The notes under the pieces: generated by a model
Database searches by the model: none
Seen by the model: the letters and a program-made list of their open reading frames with translations, nothing else
What the model was told of the DNA's origin: nothing
DNA from: an uncultured Clostridia bacterium
GTDB taxonomy: Bacteria; Bacillota_A; Clostridia; TANB77; CAG-508
Assembly (NCBI GenBank): GCA_944390995.1
Contig: CALXSA010000001.1
Span: 1-64,000, forward strand
Direction: 5' to 3'
Length of the DNA stretch: 64,000 bases
Part shown: piece by piece, positions 1 to 9,109 of the stretch
How the letters are laid out: every line of letters starts with the position of its first letter
How positions within the stretch are numbered: the first letter of the stretch is position 1
Translations under genes and position numbers: made by a program

Positions 1-119
1 TTATCATTTGTTTGAATTAATATTCCTTCTAGTATAGGCATTGTTGTTTTTGTAGCTACCGCTTTTGTTACGGAATTAAGGGCTTTAAGGATATTATCCT
101 TCTCGCAAATAAGTTTCAT
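1..119 (-). CDS. dnaN: DNA polymerase III beta clamp, N-terminal fragment
   Basis: This is the first 39 codons of the sliding clamp, cut by the left edge of the window. The start at 119 is preceded by a perfect AGGAGG (on the minus strand). The peptide begins MKLICEKDNILKALNSVTKA and continues with T-T-M-P-I-L-E-G-I, the normal N-terminal pattern of DnaN. The clamp holds the replicative polymerase on DNA. It lies after dnaA in the same direction, as usual in Firmicutes, with the origin between the two genes. Identification is secure although only the N-terminus is visible. Confidence 0.9.
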   Translation of the reverse strand, partial: MKLICEKDNILKALNSVTKAVATKTTMPILEGILIQTND

Positions 120-330
120 TTTGCTGTTTCCTCCTTTATAATATAATAAAATATTTTTAGTAGTAGTAGTAGTAGGTCATGTGGATAATGTGGATAACTA
201 TGTGGAAACCTTATGTCCCTAACAATTTTGATGTTAATAACTCGGTGGATAATTCAAAAAGTTATCTACATTAAAAATTTTTTTGTGTGAATAAGTTAAA
301 TATCAACATGTTATCAACATACTTTTCACA
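120..330. other. oriC: oriC: DnaA boxes, DnaA-trios and AT-rich unwinding element
   Basis: The dnaA-dnaN gap holds two abutting perfect DnaA boxes, TGTGGATAA at 180-188 and 189-197. Weaker boxes lie at 244-252, 262-270 (TTATCTACA), 286-294 (TGTGAATAA) and 311-319 (TTATCAACA). Next to the strong pair, on the dnaN side, are six tandem TAG triplets at 158-175. Beyond them is a run of A and T (136-157). In Bacillus subtilis the unwinding site has this order: boxes, then DnaA-trios (3'-GAT-5'), then an AT-rich element. The trios are thought to guide DnaA onto single-stranded DNA. Confidence 0.88.
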
Positions 331-447
331 TATGTATGTGGAGAACCTTTCTGGCTGTTCCGTAAGTAAAGGTTGAGATTTGTTTATCAAACATTTTTTT
401 TACAAAACACATTTTTTGAAAAAGTTTGATAAAGTCTTTATTCACAA

Positions 448-1788
448 TTACTTGTCGGATAGCAGGATGTTTTTCACACTTTCCACAATCCTTTTTGTAC
501 TTATATTGTTTTGAATTTCCTTTTCTACTTTTGTGCATGCGTGTATTACTGTGGTGTGGTCTCTTTTTCCAAAGCCTTCCCCTATCTTAGTTAGAGGAAG
601 TTGTGCTACATTTCTACATAAGTACATTGCAATTTGTCTTGGGAATGTAACATCATTAGACCTTTTTACACCTTTTAGTTCTTCTACTGTAATATTAAAA
701 TATTTTGCTATTGTTTCTTGTATTAGTTCTAAAGAAAGAACTTTATCCTTTTTTGTAATTACATCATTAATTGCTTTTTCAGCCATTTCTAATGTTATTT
801 TGCAATTTGTAAGTGATGCATTTGCAATTAGTTTATTTAAAACCCCTTCGAGTTCTCTTATGTTTGTGTCTATTTTTGTTGCTATATCAATTAGGATTTC
901 GTCATCAATTATAATATTATCTAATTGAGACTTCTTCCTAAGAATTGCCAAACGTGTTTCATAATCTGGGTTTGAAATGTCTGCAATTAAGCCCCATTCA
1001 AACCTAGATTTAAGTCTATCTTCTAGTAAATTTATATCTTTTGGAGGTCTATCACTTGAAATTATAATTTGTTTTCCATTCTCATGTAATGCGTTGAAAG
1101 TGTGGAAAAACTCCTCCTGACTTCTATCTTTTCCTGCGATAAATTGAATATCGTCAATTAAAAGTACATCTATATTTCTGTACTTGTTTCTAAACATCTC
1201 ATTTTTATTATCTTTTATTGCATTAATAAGCTGATTTGTGAATTTTTCAGCTGTTACATACAATATGTTTGCATTTCTGTTATTAAGTAGTATTTGGTTT
1301 GCAATTGCTTGCATTAAGTGTGTTTTACCTAAACCTACTCCTCCATAAATAAATAGTGGATTATACGCTGTAGCTGGTGCTTCTGCTACTGCTAAAGCTG
1401 CTGCGTGTGCGAATCTATTATTATTTCCAACTACAAATGTATCAAAAGTATATTTTGGATTTAATGTTGAATTAGTATAATTTGATGATACGCTTGAAAA
1501 TTGTTTTGCTGCTTGCATTTCTTCTTGAGAAACATCATCTTTCAAAATTACTGTAACTTCACAATTTTTGTTTGTGATATAGTTGAATGTGTTTTTGAAT
1601 AGGTCATGGTATCTTGAAAGTATAGATTCTTTTTGAAATGCATTGTTTGCAATTAATACAATGTTATCATTGTCAGCGCTTTCTATGTCTAAATCTCTAA
1701 TCCAAGTTTCGTATGCAATTTTTGTAACTTCATCTTTTAAAAGTTCTTTTGCTTTTGTTAATAGTTCATTTAATTCGGCTTTCTGCAT
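448..1788 (-). CDS. dnaA: Chromosomal replication initiator DnaA
   Basis: This AAA+ initiator of 446 residues binds DnaA boxes and melts oriC. Domain I is at about residues 1-80, followed by a short linker. The AAA+ core has Walker A GGVGLGKT at 149-156 and a Walker B LLIDDIQF. The C-terminal helix-turn-helix carries the signature GKRDHTTVIHACTK. The frame is open up to 1854, but the start at 1788 is preferred: it gives the usual MQKAELNELL N-terminus, has GGAAGGA upstream, and the longer version would run through a DnaA box. The promoter also carries DnaA boxes, so self-regulation is likely. No CGG codon occurs in the gene. Confidence 0.97.
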   Translation of the reverse strand: MQKAELNELLTKAKELLKDEVTKIAYETWIRDLDIESADNDNIVLIANNAFQKESILSRYHDLFKNTFNYITNKNCEVTVILKDDVSQEEMQAAKQFSSVSSNYTNSTLNPKYTFDTFVVGNNNRFAHAAALAVAEAPATAYNPLFIYGGVGLGKTHLMQAIANQILLNNRNANILYVTAEKFTNQLINAIKDNKNEMFRNKYRNIDVLLIDDIQFIAGKDRSQEEFFHTFNALHENGKQIIISSDRPPKDINLLEDRLKSRFEWGLIADISNPDYETRLAILRKKSQLDNIIIDDEILIDIATKIDTNIRELEGVLNKLIANASLTNCKITLEMAEKAINDVITKKDKVLSLELIQETIAKYFNITVEELKGVKRSNDVTFPRQIAMYLCRNVAQLPLTKIGEGFGKRDHTTVIHACTKVEKEIQNNISTKRIVESVKNILLSDK

Positions 1789-1834
1789 TGTTTTCAATCC
1801 TTCCAAAATATAATATTGTATATAATATATAAAG

Positions 1835-1895
1835 TTATACACATAGTTATCCACAATATTGTTATATAATATCAGAAGAATAAAATGAAAGTCAA
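1835..1895 (-). promoter_or_regulatory. dnaA promoter with DnaA boxes
   Basis: On the minus strand a TTGACT (1890-1895) and a TATTAT (1866-1871) lie 18 bases apart. Two DnaA boxes sit just downstream, TTATCCACA at 1847-1855 and TTATACACA at 1835-1843. Boxes over the start of transcription fit autorepression by DnaA and may form the second origin sub-region, as in B. subtilis. Confidence 0.7.
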
Positions 1896-1933
1896 TACAA
1901 AAAAATATTTATTTAAAAAATATTCGTTTTGTA

Positions 1934-1962
1934 TTGACTTGTGTGGAAAAATAAGGTATAAT
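1934..1962 (+). promoter_or_regulatory. rpmH operon promoter
   Basis: TTGACT at 1934-1939 and a perfect TATAAT at 1957-1962 are separated by 17 bases. The promoter faces away from the dnaA promoter and should drive rpmH and the genes after it. Confidence 0.8.
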
Positions 1963-2020
1963 TAGAAAGCTTATTATTAGAAAAAATATAGTGCAGTATA
2001 TATAATCCGGGAGGTGCAAA

Positions 2021-2155
2021 ATGAAAAGAACATATCAACCAAAAAAGAGACAAGAACAAAAAGAGCATGGTTTTATGAAAAGAATGAAAACTAGAGCTGG
2101 TAGAAATGTTTTAAAAGCAAGACGTGCAAAAGGAAGAAAAAAATTAAGTGCATAA
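2021..2155 (+). CDS. rpmH: 50S ribosomal protein L34
   Basis: This 44-residue, very basic protein starts [11 protein letters not shown] and ends in an [10 protein letters not shown] tail, which is diagnostic of L34. It is a component of the large ribosomal subunit. The ATG at 2021 has a GGGAGGTG ribosome site eight bases upstream and a strong promoter at 1934-1962. The position, divergent from dnaA and ahead of rnpA, is the conserved one. It is too short for a usual ORF cut-off but is beyond doubt. An in-frame CGT codon at 2123 shows that CGT is read as arginine here. Confidence 0.97.
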   Translation: MKRTYQPKKRQEQKEHGFMKRMKTRAGRNVLKARRAKGRKKLSA

Positions 2156-2169
2156 GAATAAATATATAA

Positions 2170-2256
2170 TGATTAGTGTTTAGTTATGTGTTAATTATAC
2201 TTGGAAATGTATGATAGATACAGTTCTTTAATTAAAGCATAACTAAATACTGATTA
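2170..2256 (+). other. Imperfect inverted repeat in the rpmH-rnpA gap
   Basis: A 19-base arm at 2170-2188 is the near-perfect reverse complement of 2238-2256 (16 of 19 matches by eye). The stem would form in the transcript between rpmH and rnpA. It could be a processing or attenuation structure, since L34 and RNase P protein are made in very different amounts. Confidence 0.45.
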
Positions 2257-2330
2257 TTTTTAGTTATGAAAAGCACTTAAGCAAGACTTATGGCAAAATA
2301 GTATTTTGAATTGCTAAAAGAGTGAGTTTA

Positions 2331-2672
2331 ATGAGAAAAATAAAAACTTTAAAAAAGAATTATGAATTTAAAAATGTATTATCAAAGGGAAAATTTTTCA
2401 TAGGAAAACAAGTTTCAATTTATGTTTTGAAAAACAAGAAAAAATGCAATGTAATTGGTATAGCCGTAAGCACGAAGGCTTGTGGAGCTGTTAGCAGAAA
2501 CAGAATAAAAAGATTGATTAGAGAGAATTATCGTATTATTAAAAACGAGCTAAAACAGGGCTATGATATTGTTTTTTTATGGAATAGAAAGAACGAGCCA
2601 AAAGATGCAAATTATTATGTTATTAAAAACGATATAGAGAAATTGTTGAAAAAGGCGGAATTACTAAGTTAA
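2331..2672 (+). CDS. rnpA: Ribonuclease P protein component
   Basis: RnpA is a basic protein of 113 residues that helps the RnpB ribozyme remove tRNA 5' leaders. The family pattern is visible: an N-terminal L-K-K-N-Y-E-F, a central glycine-rich strand, and the conserved basic helix S-R-N-R-I-K-R-L-I-R-E at about residues 60-70. A GTG at 2322 would add three residues. I chose the ATG at 2331 because MRKIKTLKKNYEF is the usual beginning; the ribosome site is weak in either case. The stop overlaps the yidD start by one base (TAATG), so the two are translationally coupled. Confidence 0.93.
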   Translation: MRKIKTLKKNYEFKNVLSKGKFFIGKQVSIYVLKNKKKCNVIGIAVSTKACGAVSRNRIKRLIRENYRIIKNELKQGYDIVFLWNRKNEPKDANYYVIKNDIEKLLKKAELLS

Positions 2673-2890
2673 TGAAAAAGATATTACTTTTCTTGTTAAA
2701 GGTTTATAAAAAATTTATCTCACCAATCTTTAAGGCGATGGGGGTAGAATGTAAATTCTATCCAACTTGTTCTGAATATATGAGACAAGCTATTGAAAAA
2801 TATGGAGCTTTTAAAGGAACATATTTAGGAATAAAGAGATTTTTTAGGTGTAATCCATTTTCTAAAGGTGGATATGACCCATTAAAGTAA
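2672..2890 (+). CDS. yidD: Membrane protein insertion efficiency factor YidD
   Basis: This is a 72-residue protein with the YidD hallmarks: an amphipathic N-terminal helix, the segment C-K-F-Y-P-T-C-S-E-Y with two conserved cysteines, and C-N-P-F at the C-terminus. It is thought to assist YidC-dependent membrane protein insertion at the inner face of the membrane. Its start overlaps the rnpA stop and yidC follows 12 bases later, the canonical arrangement. Confidence 0.95.
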   Translation: MKKILLFLLKVYKKFISPIFKAMGVECKFYPTCSEYMRQAIEKYGAFKGTYLGIKRFFRCNPFSKGGYDPLK

Positions 2891-2902
2891 ATTGGAGGAT
2901 AT

Positions 2903-3766
2903 ATGGGAGCTATTTCACAATTGTTTGGATATTTGTTAAATGCTTTGTATACAGTGTTTAACAATTATGGTATTGCTATTATTATATTTTCTATTATTTT
3001 AAGAATTATCCTGATACCGGTAACTGTAAAACAACAGAAATCTCTGAAGAAATCTGCTGAGTTACAAGAAGAAATGAAGGAAATTCAAAGAAAATATAAA
3101 AATAACCCAGAAAAATTAAATCAGGAAACGATTGACTTATATAAAAGGGAAAAACTTAGTCCTTTTGCGGGTTGTTTTAGTTCTATAATTCAATTGATAA
3201 TAATTCTTGCAGTGTTCTGGCTTGTTAGTGAGCCACTTACATATATGAAAAAGATTGATGAGAGTGTTATTAATGATTATAAAACACAGATACAACAAGA
3301 AGATGGACAAACTACATATACAGAAATTGCTATAATTAATAAATTTGGTGCGCAAGATGAAAGAGTTCATTTGAATATGGATTTCTTAGGACTAGACTTA
3401 AGCAAAGTTCCTAGCAGTAATTTGAATGATTGGACAGTGTATGTAATTCCAGTATTATATGTCATTTCATCTGTTGCATCTATTAGAATAACAAACAACT
3501 TTAACAATAGAAAGAAGAAAGAAAAGCAGAAGGTTATCACTGATGGCAAAGAAGTTGAGCTTAAAGAAGAACCTAGCGAGCTAGAAGCAATGGAAGCTAT
3601 GAACAAGAATATGATGTACATGTTACCATTAATGTCAGTATTTATAGCGTTTATTGCGCCTTTAGGTTTGGCGTTGTATTGGTTTGTAAGTAATGTTTTA
3701 ATGATAATAGAAAAAATAATTATAGAGCTAATTATGAGACATAAGGAGGAAAAACAAAATGCCTAA
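2903..3766 (+). CDS. yidC: Membrane insertase YidC/OxaA/SpoIIIJ
   Basis: This 287-residue insertase places proteins in the cytoplasmic membrane, and its Bacillus homologue SpoIIIJ is also needed in sporulation. The first hydrophobic segment is at about residues 4-30, followed by the charged cytoplasmic hairpin (K-Q-Q-K-S-L-K-K-S-A), and more membrane helices at about 85-105, 155-175 and 235-270. A long lysine/glutamate-rich loop near 195-220 is cytoplasmic. Unlike many Firmicute versions there is no obvious lipobox signal peptide, so it resembles the short clostridial form. GGAGG lies upstream of the ATG at 2903. It overlaps jag by eight bases. Confidence 0.93.
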   Translation: MGAISQLFGYLLNALYTVFNNYGIAIIIFSIILRIILIPVTVKQQKSLKKSAELQEEMKEIQRKYKNNPEKLNQETIDLYKREKLSPFAGCFSSIIQLIIILAVFWLVSEPLTYMKKIDESVINDYKTQIQQEDGQTTYTEIAIINKFGAQDERVHLNMDFLGLDLSKVPSSNLNDWTVYVIPVLYVISSVASIRITNNFNNRKKKEKQKVITDGKEVELKEEPSELEAMEAMNKNMMYMLPLMSVFIAFIAPLGLALYWFVSNVLMIIEKIIIELIMRHKEEKQNA

Positions 3767-4463
3767 AAGTATTATTGCACAAGGTAAAACAACAAATGAA
3801 GCAATTTCTAATGGGCTTAAGGAGTTAAATGTTTCAAGAGATATGGTTAATATTAAAGTGTTAGAAGAAGAAAAAAGAAGTTTCTTTAGTATATTAGCAC
3901 CAAGAGTAGTTAAAGTGGAAATGACTTTGAAAGAAGACGAAGAAAGAAAGATATATTCTTCAAGACATCAATTCAAACCAAGAGAATTTAATGTTAGCGA
4001 GGAAGAAATTGCTAAGGTAGAGCAAAAAGTAACAAAATTTCTTGAGGAATTTATAAAAGGTTTTGATAATTTAACATATAATATAGATATTGATAAGGAA
4101 AAAGCCTTTATAAATGTTAAAATAGATGGGGAAGATGCTAGAGTGTTAATTGGCTACAGGGGAGAGGTTTTGAATGCTTTACAAGTTATATTAAATTCTC
4201 TAACAAACCAGGAATCACATAGTAGAGTAAAAGTTATTTTGAATGTTAGCAATTATAAAGAAAAGAGAGAGCAATCTTTAATAGAGCTTGCTGATAAAAT
4301 TTCTAAAACAGTTTATAAGACTGGAAAAACAATTACTTTAGAGCCTATGATGGCATATGAAAGAAAGATTATTCATACAAGGCTACAGTCTAATAATAGA
4401 GTTAGCACATACAGTGTGGGTGAGGAGCCTTATAGAAAAGTTGTAATTTCAAAAAAAATATAG
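3759..4463 (+). CDS. jag: RNA-binding protein Jag/KhpB
   Basis: Jag has 234 residues in three parts: an N-terminal Jag domain (about 1-50, with the E-E-E-K-R-S-F-F-S-I-L motif), a KH domain (about 90-160, with V-L-I-G-Y-R-G-E where GxxG is expected) and a C-terminal R3H domain (about 165-230, containing R-K-I-I-H-T-R-L). It binds RNA and in Firmicutes is linked to cell-wall growth and division. The start overlaps the end of yidC, and AAGGAGG precedes it. Confidence 0.94.
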   Translation: MPKSIIAQGKTTNEAISNGLKELNVSRDMVNIKVLEEEKRSFFSILAPRVVKVEMTLKEDEERKIYSSRHQFKPREFNVSEEEIAKVEQKVTKFLEEFIKGFDNLTYNIDIDKEKAFINVKIDGEDARVLIGYRGEVLNALQVILNSLTNQESHSRVKVILNVSNYKEKREQSLIELADKISKTVYKTGKTITLEPMMAYERKIIHTRLQSNNRVSTYSVGEEPYRKVVISKKI

Positions 4464-4471
4464 ATAAAAAT

Positions 4472-4542
4472 CGGAAGTCAAAGTGAAGATTTTAGTTTAG
4501 ATTTAGATAATGGACTAGCTTTTTTACTCTGACTTCCTTTCT
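4472..4542 (+). other. Intergenic hairpin between jag and mnmE
   Basis: GGAAGTCA at 4472 onward pairs with TGACTTCC at about 4529-4536, and the match extends inward with mismatches for some 24 bases. There is no clean U-tract after it, so it may be a partial terminator or an RNA-processing stem. Confidence 0.45.
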
Positions 4543-4578
4543 TAGAGTTTGAAAGATAATTACAAGGGAGTGGAGAAG

Positions 4579-5958
4579 ATGGATACAATTACTGCAATTG
4601 CAACTGCTACGGGAGCAGGCGGAATAGGAATTATTAGAATGAGTGGAGATAAGTGTTTTGATATTTTAAAAAAAGTATTTGTTCCATTTGATTCTGAAAT
4701 AAAGATAGAAGAAGTTAAGGGCTATACGATTAAATATGGATATATTATTGATAGGGATACAGGAGAGAAAATAGATGAGGTTTTAGTGTCTTTCTTTAGA
4801 GCGCCTAAGAGTTACACTACCGAGAATATGTGTGAAATTAATTCACATGGGGGAATAGTGGTTGAAAGAAAGATATTGGAGGCATGTTTAAAAAATGGAG
4901 CGAGACTTGCTGAGCCTGGAGAATTTACTAAAAGGGCTTTTCTAGGAGGTAGAATTGATTTATCTCAAGCAGAATCGGTAATTGATATTATAAATGCTAA
5001 AACGGAAAATGAGGCAAAAGCATCAGTTTCTCAATTACAAGGTGCACTTTCGGAGCAAATCAATGATATTAGGGGCATTTTATTGGACATTTTATCTGAT
5101 ATTGAGGCATCAATAGATTATCCAGAGTACGACATAGAGCAGACGACAAACCAAAAGGCAATGGATACTTTGGGTAGGATAGAAGATAAGTTGGGCAAGC
5201 TAAGTTCTAGTTATGATAATGGAAAGCTTTTAAAAGAGGGAGTAAAAACTGCCATAGTAGGCAAGCCTAATGCTGGTAAGTCTTCATTGTTGAATTTAAT
5301 TTTAAATGAGGATAGAGCTATTGTTAGTGAGCTGGCTGGAACTACAAGGGACACGATAGAGGAGTTTGTAAATATTGAAGGTGTACCATTAAAAATTATT
5401 GATACAGCAGGAATAAGAGAGACAGAGGACACAATTGAAAAGATTGGAGTTGAAAAGGCATTAGCTCTTATTAATGATGCTGACTTGATAATTGCTTTAT
5501 TTGATAATTCAAAAGAGTTGGACAATGAAGATTTTAGGATACTGAAAATGATAGAAAACAAGAAAAGTATTATTTTGCTAAATAAATGCGATTTGAGCCC
5601 GGAAAATGAAAAAACGATAAATTATATGTCTAAATTAAATAAACCGCTTATAAAGGCTTCTATGAGGTCGAAAAAAGGATTGGATGAGCTATATAAAACC
5701 ATCTCAACAATGTTCAATAATAATGAGATTGAATTAAATGATGGTGTGATTATTACAAATTTAAGGCACAAAACACAAATAAATAAAGCGATAGAGAGTG
5801 TAAAAAAAGCAAAAGAAGCAATTAATGAAAACATGCCAATTGATGTTATATCAATATGTATAAAAGATGTGCTAGAAGAACTAGGAGAGATTACGGGAGA
5901 GAATGTTACAGAGGATATAATAAATAACATTTTTACAAAATTTTGTTTGGGAAAATAA
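4579..5958 (+). CDS. mnmE: tRNA modification GTPase MnmE
   Basis: MnmE works with MnmG to install the carboxymethylaminomethyl group at uridine 34 of certain tRNAs. It has 459 residues: an N-terminal folate-binding domain (about 1-115), a helical domain, and an inserted G domain whose G1 motif is GKPNAGKSS near residue 225, with DTAG (G3) and NKCD (G4). The protein ends in the invariant C-L-G-K that carries the catalytic cysteine. I used the ATG at 4579, after AAGGGAG, because MDTITAIATATG is the family N-terminus; the frame is open from 4549. Confidence 0.96.
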   Translation: MDTITAIATATGAGGIGIIRMSGDKCFDILKKVFVPFDSEIKIEEVKGYTIKYGYIIDRDTGEKIDEVLVSFFRAPKSYTTENMCEINSHGGIVVERKILEACLKNGARLAEPGEFTKRAFLGGRIDLSQAESVIDIINAKTENEAKASVSQLQGALSEQINDIRGILLDILSDIEASIDYPEYDIEQTTNQKAMDTLGRIEDKLGKLSSSYDNGKLLKEGVKTAIVGKPNAGKSSLLNLILNEDRAIVSELAGTTRDTIEEFVNIEGVPLKIIDTAGIRETEDTIEKIGVEKALALINDADLIIALFDNSKELDNEDFRILKMIENKKSIILLNKCDLSPENEKTINYMSKLNKPLIKASMRSKKGLDELYKTISTMFNNNEIELNDGVIITNLRHKTQINKAIESVKKAKEAINENMPIDVISICIKDVLEELGEITGENVTEDIINNIFTKFCLGK

Positions 5959-6315
5959 CGCTAGGAGAAACAAAAAACGACAAAATACGAATATAGTAGA
6001 TATTTACTATCCAGTTATACCAACACTTTCAGAAGATGAAAAAATTTCGACAAAATTCGACAAAAAGTATATTTGTCATGAAGACAATACGAACTCTTAG
6101 CAAAATATTGTATATACACATATATGAGGTTTTTGAGAATTAATTTAAAAAAAGTTAAAAATAATACCATGTTTGTCAAAGTATATGCCAGTTTCATATT
6201 GGTTAAAAAACTCTATGGTTAAAAAGTTGATTAAATGTGGATAACATGGCGGAAAAATTTACAAAAAATGTAAATAGAATTTCCAGTTTTTAGGAGATAA
6301 AGGAGTTGAAAATAA
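5959..6315. promoter_or_regulatory. mnmE-mnmG gap with two Spo0A-like boxes and a DnaA box
   Basis: This 357-base gap has no credible gene. Two direct copies of TTCGACA, the reverse of the Spo0A box TGTCGAA, lie at 6046-6052 and 6056-6062. A perfect DnaA box, TGTGGATAA, is at 6236-6244. An AGGAGATAAAGGAG ribosome site ends the gap before mnmG. Regulation of origin-proximal genes by Spo0A and DnaA is possible; the sites are seen, the function is inferred. Confidence 0.5.
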
Positions 6316-8190
6316 ATGGAATATAATGCGGGAAAGTTTGATGTAGCAGTGATTGGAGCAGGCCATGCAGGATGCGAAGCAGGACTTGCTGCTGCGAGAA
6401 TGGGTTTTAAGACTTTAGTATTTTCTATAAGTTTAGAGGCAGTTGCAAACATGCCTTGTAACCCACACATAGGAGGAAGTTCAAAAGGACATTTAGTAAA
6501 GGAGCTGGATGCCCTTGGTGGAGAAATGGGAAAAAACATAGATAAGACGTATACTCAACTTAGAATGCTAAACACATCTAAGGGACCTGCTGTATACTCT
6601 TTAAGAGCTCAAGCGGACAGAAAGCAGTATCAGGCTGAGATGAAGCATACACTAGAAAAGCAAGAGAATTTGTACTTAAAGCAAGCAGAGATAGTGGACA
6701 TAGGTGTTGAGGATAACAAGGTTAAGTTTGTAAAGACGAATATAGGAGCTGTATATTACGTAGATAGCGTAATTCTTGCTACAGGCACGTATTTAAAAGG
6801 AAAGATATTTATAGGGGAGACTTCTTTTGAAAGTGGCCCAGATGGCGTGTTCCCAGCAAATGAGCTTTCTAAAATTTTAAAAAAGTTAGGTATTAACCTA
6901 GTTAGGTTTAAAACAGGAACTCCAGCGAGAATTAATAAAAATAGTATAGATTTTTCTAAGATGGAAATACAAGAGGGAGATAAGAACCCAGAGGCATTTT
7001 CGTTTGAAGATGAAATAGACCCAGAAGTAGAGCAATTGCCTTGTTATTTGACATATACTAATGAAAAGACGCATGAAATAATTAGAGCTAATTTGCATAG
7101 GTCTCCTTTGTTTGCAGGCGAGATAGAGGGAACTGGACCTAGATATTGTCCTTCTATTGAGGATAAAGTTGTTAGATTTGCAGATAAAGAAAGACATCAG
7201 CTTTTCGTTGAGCCTGTAGGACGAGATACGGATGAGATGTATATACAAGGAATGAGTTCGTCGTTGCCTGAGGACGTACAAATTGCAATGTATAGGACTA
7301 TTCCAGGTCTTGAGCATGCTGAATTTACTAGACCAGCGTATGCGATAGAGTATGATTGTATAGAGCCATCTGAGTTGAAACTATCTTTAGAGCATAAAAC
7401 TATTGAAGGAATGTTCTTTGCAGGTCAAATAAACGGTACTTCTGGCTACGAGGAGGCGGCAGTACAGGGGCTTATGGCCGGAATTAATGCAGCTAGAAAA
7501 TTACAGGGGAAAGAGGCTGTTATTTTAGATAGGTCACAGGCTTATATTGGCGTTTTAATAGACGATATTGTAACAAAAGGAACTAATGAGCCATATAGGA
7601 TGATGACCTCAAGAGCAGAGTACAGGCTACTTCTAAGGCAGGACAATGCTGATTTAAGACTTACTGATATAGGACATGAGGTGGGCTTAATTTCTGACGA
7701 AAGATACGAAAAATTCAAAGAAAAAAGAGAAAAAACATATAAAGAAATTGAAAGAATTAAGAAAACAACAATAAAACCAACTAGTGAAGTGAATGAGGTT
7801 TTAACAAAATTAGGTTCATCTAATATAAATAATGGTGTAAAATTGGGAGATTTATTGAGAAGAAGTGAACTTTCTTATGAAAATTTGAAAGAAATAGACA
7901 GCGAAAGGCCAGTATTACCAAGCGATGTAGTACAAGAAGCAGAAATTCAAATAAAATATGAGGGGTATATAAAATTACAGGAAGAACAGGTGGAAAAATT
8001 TAAAAAATTGGAAGAAAAAAAGCTTCCAAAAGATGTTGACTATAATGTATTAAAAGGTTTAAGATTAGAGGCAAGACAGAAATTAAATAAAATAAAACCA
8101 GATTCAATCGGCCAAGCTTCAAGAATATCAGGCGTTTCGCCAGCTGACATATCTGTACTTTTAATTTATTTAGAAAGCAGAAATGGTTAA
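6316..8190 (+). CDS. mnmG: tRNA uridine-5-carboxymethylaminomethyl enzyme MnmG (GidA)
   Basis: This FAD-dependent partner of MnmE has 624 residues. The dinucleotide-binding site [10 protein letters not shown] is at about residues 14-23. The family segments [12 protein letters not shown] and [12 protein letters not shown] are present, and the C-terminal domain reaches the expected length. AGGAGATAAAGGAG lies before the ATG. An in-frame CGA at 7222 is in the conserved G-R-D-T-D-E, so CGA is read as arginine. It is followed by rsmG after 36 bases. Confidence 0.97.
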   Translation: MEYNAGKFDVAVIGAGHAGCEAGLAAARMGFKTLVFSISLEAVANMPCNPHIGGSSKGHLVKELDALGGEMGKNIDKTYTQLRMLNTSKGPAVYSLRAQADRKQYQAEMKHTLEKQENLYLKQAEIVDIGVEDNKVKFVKTNIGAVYYVDSVILATGTYLKGKIFIGETSFESGPDGVFPANELSKILKKLGINLVRFKTGTPARINKNSIDFSKMEIQEGDKNPEAFSFEDEIDPEVEQLPCYLTYTNEKTHEIIRANLHRSPLFAGEIEGTGPRYCPSIEDKVVRFADKERHQLFVEPVGRDTDEMYIQGMSSSLPEDVQIAMYRTIPGLEHAEFTRPAYAIEYDCIEPSELKLSLEHKTIEGMFFAGQINGTSGYEEAAVQGLMAGINAARKLQGKEAVILDRSQAYIGVLIDDIVTKGTNEPYRMMTSRAEYRLLLRQDNADLRLTDIGHEVGLISDERYEKFKEKREKTYKEIERIKKTTIKPTSEVNEVLTKLGSSNINNGVKLGDLLRRSELSYENLKEIDSERPVLPSDVVQEAEIQIKYEGYIKLQEEQVEKFKKLEEKKLPKDVDYNVLKGLRLEARQKLNKIKPDSIGQASRISGVSPADISVLLIYLESRNG

Positions 8191-8226
8191 AGAAAACTAG
8201 TTTTCAAAGGAAGGAGTGAGAACAAA

Positions 8227-8946
8227 ATGAATTTTAGAGAATTTGAAGAAATAATGCAGGGATATTTAAAAGAAATTGGAACAAAGCTTGATACAAGCGA
8301 ACAAGAAGCATTTTATAATTATATGAATTTGCTATTAAAATGGAATGAAAATATAAATTTAACTGCAATTACAGATGAAAAAGAGATAATTTTAAAACAT
8401 TTTATAGACAGTTTAACTATAAATAAATATATGGAAGGTAAAGAAACAGTTATGGATATTGGCACTGGAGCTGGCTTTCCAGGAATTCCGCTAAAAATTG
8501 TTAATAAAGAGATAAAATTCATATTAGTTGATTCATTGAATAAAAGAATTAATTTTTTAGAAGAAGTAAAGGGGCAGCTAAATTTAGAAAATATGGAGTT
8601 GATACATGCTAGAGTAGAAGATTTAGCACATGATGAGGAATATAGGGAAAAGGCCGATGCTATAGTATCTAGAGCGGTTTCGAACTTAAGCACATTAGCA
8701 GAATACATGCTACCATTTGTTAAGACAGGAGGCTTATGCATTTGTATGAAAGGAAGTAATATTTCTGAAGAAATAGAATCTTCTAAAAACGCATTGAATG
8801 TGTTAGGTGGAAAAATAGAAAAAATAGAGAAAATAATCTTGCCTAATAGTGATATGGAGAGAAATATTATTGTTATAAAAAAGGTAAATAGCACACCAAA
8901 CAAATATCCCAGAAAAGCTGGTATACCAGCAAAAAAGCCTCTATAA
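8227..8946 (+). CDS. rsmG: 16S rRNA (guanine527-N7)-methyltransferase RsmG (GidB)
   Basis: RsmG methylates G527 of 16S rRNA using S-adenosylmethionine. The protein has 239 residues. Motif I is D-I-G-T-G-A-G-F-P-G-I-P-L near residue 78, and L-L-K-W-N-E-N-I-N-L-T-A precedes it as in all RsmG proteins. The C-terminus ends R-K-A-G-I-P-A-K-K-P-L, which is also typical. GGAAGGAGTGAG precedes the ATG, and a terminator follows. Confidence 0.96.
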   Translation: MNFREFEEIMQGYLKEIGTKLDTSEQEAFYNYMNLLLKWNENINLTAITDEKEIILKHFIDSLTINKYMEGKETVMDIGTGAGFPGIPLKIVNKEIKFILVDSLNKRINFLEEVKGQLNLENMELIHARVEDLAHDEEYREKADAIVSRAVSNLSTLAEYMLPFVKTGGLCICMKGSNISEEIESSKNALNVLGGKIEKIEKIILPNSDMERNIIVIKKVNSTPNKYPRKAGIPAKKPL

Positions 8947-8972
8947 AGATTTATAAATAATATATATATTTT

Positions 8973-9007
8973 AAACGATAGAAAACAAAAAAATCTATCG
9001 TTTTTTT
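8973..9007 (+). terminator. Intrinsic terminator after rsmG
   Basis: AAACGATAGA pairs with TCTATCGTTT around an A-rich loop, followed directly by seven T. It ends the mnmE-mnmG-rsmG transcript. Confidence 0.85.
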
Positions 9008-9018
9008 GTGCAAATTTA

Positions 9019-9047
9019 TTGACATATTATTAAAATTTATATATTAT
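9019..9047 (+). promoter_or_regulatory. parAB promoter
   Basis: TTGACA at 9019-9024 and TATTAT at 9042-9047 with a 17-base spacer, directly after the rsmG terminator and before parA. Confidence 0.7.
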
Positions 9048-9109
9048 TAATATGTTAAAAATTATTGATATTTTCAACTAGATTTGTGTCTTAGGAAAGG
9101 GATGAGGAT

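Noticed and set aside
326..538. 70-codon minus ORF beside dnaA
   Set aside because: It overlaps dnaA's 3' end in another frame and lies partly over oriC; lysine-rich with no family pattern.
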